Source: Desulfobotulus alkaliphilus (GTDB lineage: Bacteria > Desulfobacterota > Desulfobacteria > Desulfobacterales > ASO4-4). From it: a stretch of DNA of 64,000 nt. Below are positions 58,134-64,000 of the stretch, in pieces. The notes under the pieces are model-generated. The model saw only the letters and a program-made list of their open reading frames with translations, had not been told where the DNA came from and did no database searches. The translations under genes and the position numbers were made by a program. How positions within the stretch are numbered: position 1 is the stretch's first letter; each line of letters begins with the position of its first letter. The DNA lies in contig NZ_VLLC01000013.1 in assembly GCF_007830435.1 (NCBI RefSeq), forward strand, positions 2,783 through 66,782. The letters run 5' to 3'.

Positions 58134-59162
58134 ATGTCATCGAACGAACTTATGTATGTTAACTGGACGGACATGATCAGGCCCGATAAAATCCAGGTGG
58201 AGACAACAGAAGAATACGGCAAGTTCGTATTCGAACCCCTGGAGCGAGGTTTCGGGACAACCATTGGTAATGCTCTGCGCAGGACGATTCTTTCTTCCCT
58301 CCATGGTGCTGCCATTGTGTCCGTTAAGTTCGAAGATGTGATGCACGAGTTCACGACGATTCCCCATGTGCTGGAAGATGTCAGTGAAATTATTTTTAAC
58401 CTTAAGGAAGTCCGTCTGAGAACTGATGATCCTGACCCCCAGACCATACGCATTGATGTCTCTGAGGGAAAACGCATTACCGCTGGGGATATTATATCGG
58501 ATAATGGCAGAATCACGGTTCTGAATCCCGATCACTATATCGCTACCCTGAATCCGGGTGGTCGCCTGCAGATGGAAATGACGGTAAGGCTGGGTAAAGG
58601 GTTTGCCCTTGCAGCTTCCAATAAGGATCCCGATGCGCCTGTGGGGACACTGGCCATTGATTCTGTGTTTTCTCCCATACAGCGGGTTCGGTATACCGTA
58701 GGGAATGCGCGGGTTGGGCAAAAGACGGATTATGATAAGCTGACCCTGGAGGTCTGGACGGACCGCAGTGTTTCTCCCGAAGATGCCGTAGCCTATGCGG
58801 CAAAAATTCTCAAGGAGCAGTTGTCCGTATTCATTAACTTTGATGAAGAGGTTGTACCGGAAGCTTCCTATGTCGAGGAAGAAGAAAGTGGCAGCCGTGA
58901 ATTCAATGAGCATCTGTACAGGAATGTAGATGAGCTTGAACTCTCTGTCCGGAGTGCCAACTGTCTCAAAAATGCAAAAATACTTAAGATATGGCAGCTG
59001 GTGCAAAAGAGTGAAAATGAGATGCTCAAGACTAAAAATTTCGGTCGCAAATCTTTGAATGAAATCAAGGAAGTCCTTACGGATATGGGATTGTCCCTGG
59101 GCATGAAGCTTGAGGGGTTTGTACCCTTTGAAGAAGATGCGGCTGAGGAAGACGACGAGTAG
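58134..59162 (+). CDS. rpoA: DNA-directed RNA polymerase subunit alpha
   Basis: The alpha subunit, 342 aa. The N-terminal assembly domain has [27 protein letters not shown], and the C-terminal domain, which contacts UP elements and activators, has [16 protein letters not shown] and [18 protein letters not shown]. It lies between rpsD and rplQ as usual. Confidence 0.98.
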   Translation: MSSNELMYVNWTDMIRPDKIQVETTEEYGKFVFEPLERGFGTTIGNALRRTILSSLHGAAIVSVKFEDVMHEFTTIPHVLEDVSEIIFNLKEVRLRTDDPDPQTIRIDVSEGKRITAGDIISDNGRITVLNPDHYIATLNPGGRLQMEMTVRLGKGFALAASNKDPDAPVGTLAIDSVFSPIQRVRYTVGNARVGQKTDYDKLTLEVWTDRSVSPEDAVAYAAKILKEQLSVFINFDEEVVPEASYVEEEESGSREFNEHLYRNVDELELSVRSANCLKNAKILKIWQLVQKSENEMLKTKNFGRKSLNEIKEVLTDMGLSLGMKLEGFVPFEEDAAEEDDE

Positions 59163-59173
59163 GAGAGCGGAGC

Positions 59174-59563
59174 ATGCGACACAGAAAAGCAGGCGTAAAA
59201 CTCAATCGCACATCCAGCCATCGGGATGCCATGTTCCGTAACATGGTTACGTCCATGATCAAGCACGGTCGTATTCGTACAACGGATGTGAAGGCCAAGG
59301 AATTGCGACGTTGGGTGGATAAGATGGTAACCCTGGCCAAGCGGGGAGATCTGCACGCAAGACGTCAGGCCCTTTCCGTTATTCGGGAAAAAAGTGTGGT
59401 TCATCAGCTCTTTGCCGAAGCACAGGATCGCTTCGGTCACCGTGCCGGTGGCTATACCCGCATTATCAAGCTGGGTTACCGGGCTGGTGATGCTGCCCCC
59501 ATGGCCCTGATTGAATTTGTGGATCCGGCACCTGTTGCTGCTGCAGAGGCGGCAGAAGCCTGA
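59174..59563 (+). CDS. rplQ: 50S ribosomal protein L17
   Basis: A 129-aa protein: [49 protein letters not shown]. An Ala/Glu tail ends it. It is the last gene of the long ribosomal run. Confidence 0.98.
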   Translation: MRHRKAGVKLNRTSSHRDAMFRNMVTSMIKHGRIRTTDVKAKELRRWVDKMVTLAKRGDLHARRQALSVIREKSVVHQLFAEAQDRFGHRAGGYTRIIKLGYRAGDAAPMALIEFVDPAPVAAAEAAEA

Positions 59564-59572
59564 TGCTGGTTG

Positions 59573-59601
59573 AAAAAAGGCCGGTTTTTCCGGCCTTTTT
59601 T
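59573..59601 (+). terminator. Terminator of the ribosomal/rpoA operon
   Basis: AAAAAAGGCCGG-TTTTT-CCGGCCTTTTTT, a 12-bp perfect stem with T-run, 9 nt after rplQ. Its A/T flanks would also allow function on the opposite strand. Confidence 0.93.
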
Positions 59602-59681
59602 CATGTGTATTTTTTGTTTACTGATGGTATCGTGCAGTCTTTGGGACTGGCAGGATATTTTTTTATGGGCTGGTTACAGCG

Positions 59682-59716
59682 AAGGTGCCTTTCCCTGATG
59701 GAAAGTGCACCTTTTT
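59682..59716 (+). terminator. Second terminator-like hairpin
   Basis: GGTGC-CTTTCC (59684-59694) pairs with GGAAAG-T-GCACC (59700-59711), one bulged T, then TTTTT. It may be a back-up terminator for the upstream operon. Confidence 0.7.
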
Positions 59717-59750
59717 GTATGGTTTTTGTTTAACCTCATAAAAAGTAAAT

Positions 59751-59788
59751 TTCCCCCTAATCTTTCCTGAACAATTCCCCCCTATCTT
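59751..59788 (+). promoter_or_regulatory. Direct repeat in the pstS upstream region
   Basis: TTCCCCCTAATCTT (59751-59764) and TTCCCCCCTATCTT (59775-59788) are near-identical, with starts 24 bp apart. They lie 68-105 bp upstream of pstS. Spacing of about two helical turns suits a dimeric regulator. No canonical PhoB box (CTGTCAT repeats) is seen, so any link to phosphate control is inference. Confidence 0.4.
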
Positions 59789-59855
59789 CGTTTCCAGTGA
59801 TGCGCTGACACCCACTTCGGTGTTTCGTTAAAAAATCAATTAAGGAGAAATGAAG

Positions 59856-60671
59856 ATGCTGAGAAAAGCCGGTCTTTTTTTTGCTGCCCTTGCCTTCCTC
59901 TGTATGGGAAGTGGCGCTGCCTTTGCTGAAAGGCTTTCCATTAACGGTTCAACAACCGTGCTCCCGGCAGCCCAGAAGCTTGCGGAAGCCTTCATGAAGG
60001 TTCGTCCTGACGTGGCGGTCTCCGTTGCGGGCGGGGGCTCAGGCAATGGCATCAGGGCTATTGTTGATGGAACTTCCCATGTTGGTAATTCCTCCCGTTT
60101 TATAAGAAGCAGTGAAGTAAAAATGGCTGTGGAAAGGAATACTTATCCGGTTCCCTTCCGTATTGCCCTGGACTGTATCGTGCCTGTCGTTCACCCGGAC
60201 AATCCCGTCACAAATCTCACGCTGGATCAGTTGAGGGACATGTACACGGGCAAAATCCGCAACTGGAAAGAGGTTGGTGGAAAGGATATGCGTGTGGTGG
60301 TTGTTTCCAGAGATTCTTCATCGGGTACCTTTGAAACCTGGGGTGATCTTGTGATGAACAAACAGCGTGTGGTGCCCAGTGCATTGACAGTTCCGTCCAA
60401 TGGCGGTCTGGTTCAGGCTGTTACCACAACACCTGGCGCCATTGGCTATATTGCTTTAGGTTATGTGAATCAGGATGTGAAAATGGTTTCCGTGGACGGG
60501 GTTATGGGCAGTGAGGAAAATACCATCAGTGGCCGCTACCCCATTTCAAGGCCTCTGTTCATGTTTACCCGAGGCTGGCCAGAGGGAGTGACGCTGGATT
60601 TTATCAATTTTGTTTTTTCCAGAAAGGGACAGGAAGCCGTAAGGGCTTCCGGGAGCATACCGGTTTACTAA
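59856..60671 (+). CDS. pstS: Phosphate ABC transporter substrate-binding protein
   Basis: A 271-aa periplasmic phosphate receptor. Signal peptide with cleavage after AAFA (before ERLSINGSTTV). Phosphate-binding motifs are INGSTTVLP, the loop GGGSGNGIRAI and SRDSSSGTFETW. AAGGAG is 8 nt from ATG 59856; the ATG at 59850 would leave only 2 nt. A strong terminator follows, giving more pstS than pstCAB transcript. Confidence 0.94.
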   Translation: MLRKAGLFFAALAFLCMGSGAAFAERLSINGSTTVLPAAQKLAEAFMKVRPDVAVSVAGGGSGNGIRAIVDGTSHVGNSSRFIRSSEVKMAVERNTYPVPFRIALDCIVPVVHPDNPVTNLTLDQLRDMYTGKIRNWKEVGGKDMRVVVVSRDSSSGTFETWGDLVMNKQRVVPSALTVPSNGGLVQAVTTTPGAIGYIALGYVNQDVKMVSVDGVMGSEENTISGRYPISRPLFMFTRGWPEGVTLDFINFVFSRKGQEAVRASGSIPVY

Positions 60672-60698
60672 ACCCTTTGGTTCTTTAATATGAAAGAT

Positions 60699-60739
60699 AC
60701 GGTGTGTGAGGATATGGTCAGGCACACACCGTTTTTTTT
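60699..60739 (+). terminator. Terminator/attenuator between pstS and pstC
   Basis: ACGGTGTGTG (60699-60708) pairs with CACACACCGT (60723-60732), followed by a run of eight T. pstC starts 24 nt later without its own visible promoter, so partial read-through is expected. Confidence 0.9.
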
Positions 60740-60762
60740 ACATTCTTCATAAGGAAATTGGC

Positions 60763-61656
60763 ATGGCAGTTTTACGCAATAGGACGGAAAAAGCGATTCA
60801 CTGGCTTTTTTTGGGTATTGCCACGGTTTCCATCGGTATTCTTGTTTTGATTATGTTTTTTTTGTTTCAAGAGGGTCTGCCTATTTTCAAGACTGTTACG
60901 TTGCAGGAGTTTGTCATGGGTCATTACTGGTACCCGACGGATGATCCTGCGGACTTTGGCATCTTTCCCCTCATTGTCGCCTCCCTTTTCGTGACACTGC
61001 TTTCCGCTGTGATTTCCATTCCGCTGGGGGTGATGACGGCGGTTTATCTTTCGGAAATTGCATCCAGAAAGATTGCGGAGCTGGTAAAACCCGTTGTGGA
61101 GCTTCTGGCCGCCCTTCCCAGTGTGGTCATTGGTTTTTTCGGTATGGTGCTGGTGGGGCCTTTTCTCCAGAAAACATTTGGTATTCCAATTGGTCTGAAT
61201 CTATTCAATGCTGGTCTGATGCTGGCTTTCATGTCTATTCCCACCATCTGTTCCATTGCCGAAGACGCCCTGTATTCCGTTCCAAATTCCTTAAGGGAAG
61301 CCTCCCTTGCCCTGGGGGCTACAGAGCTGGAAACCATCGTCAAGGTGATTGTTCCTGCAGGGCTTTCTGGAATATGTACGGCCATTATTCTGGGGATGAG
61401 CCGGGCCATTGGTGAAACCATGGTGGTTCTCATGGTGGCGGGCGGGGCTGCCATGCTTCCGGGATCCATTTTTGATCCCGTTCGGCCCATGCCCGCAAGT
61501 ATTGCAGCGGAAATGGCCGAGGCTCCCTTCAGGGGGGAACACTACCATGCCCTTTTTGCCATTGGTATCGTACTTTTTCTTTTTACCTTGGCCTTTAACC
61601 TGGTGGCGGATCAAATTGCGCAGCGTTACAGGCAGAGCGGGGAGGCTTCATTATGA
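60763..61656 (+). CDS. pstC: Phosphate ABC transporter permease PstC
   Basis: A 297-aa inner-membrane permease with six membrane segments and the ABC-contact loop (EDALYSVPNSLREASLALGATELETI). ATG 60763 has AAGGA 7 nt upstream; the frame opens inside the terminator. The stop overlaps the pstA start (ATGA). Confidence 0.94.
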   Translation: MAVLRNRTEKAIHWLFLGIATVSIGILVLIMFFLFQEGLPIFKTVTLQEFVMGHYWYPTDDPADFGIFPLIVASLFVTLLSAVISIPLGVMTAVYLSEIASRKIAELVKPVVELLAALPSVVIGFFGMVLVGPFLQKTFGIPIGLNLFNAGLMLAFMSIPTICSIAEDALYSVPNSLREASLALGATELETIVKVIVPAGLSGICTAIILGMSRAIGETMVVLMVAGGAAMLPGSIFDPVRPMPASIAAEMAEAPFRGEHYHALFAIGIVLFLFTLAFNLVADQIAQRYRQSGEASL

Positions 61657-62579
61657 AAGATTCGTCCGAAGAGTCCCTTTCTGGTGAAAATGGGCGGATA
61701 ACAGGGATTTTTGATAAAGGCGCTGGCCTTAATGTAAGACGCAGAATTCAGACACTGTGGTTCACATTATTCCGGGGTGCAGCCCTGGTCAATGGCTTTG
61801 CCCTCGGCCTTATCCTTTTTTTCATGCTTTCCCGGGGTTGGCAGGCCATTTCATGGGAGTTTCTCACCCAGCCTCCCAGGGACTCAATGACAGCGGGGGG
61901 AATTCTCCCCTGTATCATCGGTACCCTTGGCTTGGCTCTGGGGGCCATTGCCGTGGCACTGCCCATTGGCGTGGCCTCGGCCGTCTATCTCAATGAGTAT
62001 GCCAGTTCAGGGAAAATCACACGCATCATCCGTCTGGGTATCAGCAACCTTGCAGGTGTTCCTTCGGTGGTTTTCGGGCTTTTTGGTCTGGCTTTCTTCT
62101 GTATTATCCTGGGTATGGGAGTAAGTCTTGCCGCAGGTGCCCTTACTCTGGGTGCCATGACACTGCCCGTGATCATTGGTGCCACGGAAGAAGCCCTGAA
62201 ATCCGTTCCCGATACCTACAGGGAAGCCTCACTGGGGCTTGGGGCCACAAGGTGGCAGACCATCTGGCGGGTGGTTCTGCCTTCTGCGCTGCCGGGCATA
62301 CTCACGGGAGCCATCCTTGGGATCAGCCGGGCAGCAGGCGAGACGGCACCCATCATGTTCACGGCAGCGGTTTTCTTTACACCGAAGATTCCTTCTTCCA
62401 TTATGGATGAGGTAATGGCCCTGCCCTATCATATCTATGTTCTGGCAACGGCTGGTACCAGCATCGAACAGACCCGTCCCCTGCAGTATGGAACGGCCTT
62501 GGTGCTCATTGCCCTTGTGCTGGGCATGAACCTTGTGGCGATTATTTACCGTTCGAAGCTGCGTAAAAAAATGCGTTGA
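61653..62579 (+). CDS. pstA: Phosphate ABC transporter permease PstA
   Basis: A 308-aa permease with six membrane segments; the ABC-contact loop is TEEALKSVPDTYREASLGLGATRWQTI. The charged N-terminal 30 residues are cytoplasmic. It overlaps pstC by 4 nt. Confidence 0.94.
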   Translation: MKDSSEESLSGENGRITGIFDKGAGLNVRRRIQTLWFTLFRGAALVNGFALGLILFFMLSRGWQAISWEFLTQPPRDSMTAGGILPCIIGTLGLALGAIAVALPIGVASAVYLNEYASSGKITRIIRLGISNLAGVPSVVFGLFGLAFFCIILGMGVSLAAGALTLGAMTLPVIIGATEEALKSVPDTYREASLGLGATRWQTIWRVVLPSALPGILTGAILGISRAAGETAPIMFTAAVFFTPKIPSSIMDEVMALPYHIYVLATAGTSIEQTRPLQYGTALVLIALVLGMNLVAIIYRSKLRKKMR

Positions 62580-62628
62580 GAATGAAGGCAATAGTTTTTT
62601 ACAGGTATGGTGAGATAAAGGGTGGGCC

Positions 62629-63390
62629 ATGGAAAAAAAATGGAAAATGCAGGCAAAGGGTCTGAATTTTTACTACGGTAATTTTCAGGCACTTTACGAT
62701 ATTGAGCTGGGATTCAGGGAGAGGGATGTGACGGCGCTGATCGGCCCCTCGGGCTGTGGAAAAAGTACCTTCCTGCGTTGTCTGAACCGGATGAATGACC
62801 TGATTCCCATCAGTCGGGTAGAGGGAGAAGTTTTGCTGGATGACAAAAATATTTATGCCCCTTCCGTGGATGTGGTCCGTATCCGGAGGAGAATCGGCAT
62901 GGTTTTCCAGAAACCCAACCCCTTCCCAAAAACGATTTTTGAGAATGTGGCTTACGGACTGCGGGTGAATGGGGTCCGGGATAAAAATATCATTGCAGGT
63001 CAGGTGGAAAAAAGCCTTCGTCAGGCAGCCCTCTGGGAAGAAGTGAAGGACAGACTCCATGAGTCTGCTCTGGGAATGAGCGGCGGTCAGCAGCAGCGTC
63101 TTTGCATTGCAAGGGCCCTTGCGGTGGAGCCGGAAGTGCTGCTCATGGATGAACCTGCCTCTGCCCTGGATCCTCTGGCAACCCAGAAAATCGAAGAGCT
63201 GATCCATGAGCTGAAAAGATTTTACTCCATCATCATTGTGACCCACAATATGCAGCAGGCGGCCCGGGTATCCGATACAACGGCTTTTTTTTACATGGGC
63301 CGTATTATTGAGGTGGGTGAGACGGATACAATTTTTACCAATCCGAAGAACAGACAAACCGAAGAATATATCACCGGCCGTTTTGGCTGA
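62629..63390 (+). CDS. pstB: Phosphate ABC transporter ATP-binding protein PstB
   Basis: A 253-aa ATPase. Walker [10 protein letters not shown] (39-47), signature [16 protein letters not shown], Walker [14 protein letters not shown], and the family motif [11 protein letters not shown]. It energises PstCA uptake of phosphate. Confidence 0.96.
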   Translation: MEKKWKMQAKGLNFYYGNFQALYDIELGFRERDVTALIGPSGCGKSTFLRCLNRMNDLIPISRVEGEVLLDDKNIYAPSVDVVRIRRRIGMVFQKPNPFPKTIFENVAYGLRVNGVRDKNIIAGQVEKSLRQAALWEEVKDRLHESALGMSGGQQQRLCIARALAVEPEVLLMDEPASALDPLATQKIEELIHELKRFYSIIIVTHNMQQAARVSDTTAFFYMGRIIEVGETDTIFTNPKNRQTEEYITGRFG

Positions 63391-63408
63391 TGGGAAAAGG
63401 GGTTGTAC

Positions 63409-64000
63409 ATGGGTTTATTTCTGCATCATGAACTGGAGCGGCTGAAAAAAAATCTTCTCTCCTTAGGAACCATGGTAGAAGACCGGGTACATACGGTCTG
63501 TTCCGCCATGGCTGCCATGGATTCTGAGATGGCCAGATTTGTTGTGGAGTCGGACCATGAAATCGATGATATGGAAGTGGAGATAGAAGAGGAATGCCTT
63601 AAGATCATCGCTTTGTATCAGCCCGTTGCCGTGGATCTGCGCTTTCTTGTCTGCGTGATTAAAATCAATAATGATCTGGAACGTATCGGAGATCTGGCCG
63701 TTAATATCGGCCGAAGGGTCATGACCATGGCTGCCAGAAGGGCCATGCCCTTTTACGATTATTCAGAAATGTCCGCCAAGGTGGGGCTGATGCTTAAAAA
63801 AAGTCTCGATGCCTTTGTTAACATGGATGCTTCCCTTGCCAATGCGGTGCGTGCCATGGATGATGAGGTGGATATCATGAATACGCAGGTGTATGGCCGG
63901 GTCAAGGAAAGGATTCGGGAAACCCCCGATGATGTTGCCTATCTGATCAATATGTTTCTGATTTCACGTCATCTGGAACGTATGGCGGATCATGCCACAA
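63409..64000 (+). CDS. phoU: Phosphate transport regulator PhoU (3' end outside the window)
   Basis: The first 197 residues of a PhoU protein. It has the two-repeat helical bundle, with metal-site motifs EVEIEEECLKIIALYQPVAVDLR and NDLERIGDLAVNI, and RHLERMADHAT in the second repeat. PhoU restrains PstSCAB and signalling to PhoR. ATG 63409 has AAAAGGGG 6 nt upstream. It follows pstB by 18 nt and is cut by the window end. Confidence 0.93.
   Translation, partial: MGLFLHHELERLKKNLLSLGTMVEDRVHTVCSAMAAMDSEMARFVVESDHEIDDMEVEIEEECLKIIALYQPVAVDLRFLVCVIKINNDLERIGDLAVNIGRRVMTMAARRAMPFYDYSEMSAKVGLMLKKSLDAFVNMDASLANAVRAMDDEVDIMNTQVYGRVKERIRETPDDVAYLINMFLISRHLERMADHAT

Noticed and set aside
59717-59855. 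Canonical PhoB box upstream of pstS
   Set aside because: No CTGTCAT-type direct repeats; only the different TTCCCCC repeat pair is visible.

Overview
The window is chromosomal DNA of roughly even base composition with dense, operon-organised core genes. Gene content and several protein details point to a Gram-negative, Deltaproteobacteria-like organism (Desulfobacterota). These include a hybrid CheA with two CheW-like domains and a receiver, a beta-prime subunit with an SI3-type insertion, a pseudaminic-acid type sugar aminotransferase, a thiolase, MltD and PstSCAB-PhoU. The phylum call is inference from protein flavour; no 16S rRNA is present.

Layout. 1-1.3 kb: a 23-bp tandem repeat and pseC (minus). 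1.5-4.7 kb: tRNA-Lys, tRNA-Glu, der, rarA. 4.7-15 kb: an NRDE-family gene, thiolase, gyrA, gpsA, radC, a small Cys-rich gene and pgk. The gaps here carry four copies of a non-coding palindromic element that looks like a MITE, with GTAA ends and 8-bp target duplications, plus a second intergenic repeat family. 15-18.6 kb: an unknown protein, a GNAT enzyme and penicillin-binding protein 1A. 18.6-26.2 kb (minus): a chemosensory operon cheA-cheW-cheB-cheR followed by a HEAT-repeat response regulator. 26.4-29.8 kb (minus): a U32-family protein, tRNA-Arg and MltD.

30.3-59.6 kb is one long run of transcription and translation genes. It starts with a tRNA-Thr/Tyr/Gly/Thr-tuf cluster in the same order as in E. 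coli, followed by rpmG, tRNA-Trp, secE-nusG-rplKAJL-rpoBC, then rpsL-rpsG (no fusA or tuf behind it). The S10, spc and alpha blocks follow, down to rpoA-rplQ, without adk or map between secY and infA. A strong terminator closes this run. 59.8-64 kb is the phosphate-uptake operon pstS-pstC-pstA-pstB-phoU, with phoU cut by the window end.

Two observations stand out. RpoC carries an insertion of about 95 residues that reads like a parvulin (PpiC-type) peptidyl-prolyl isomerase domain, placed just before the region that forms the secondary-channel rim. The MITE family ends only 22-26 bp before the start codons of gpsA, radC and pgk, so it probably supplies or shapes their 5' regulatory regions.
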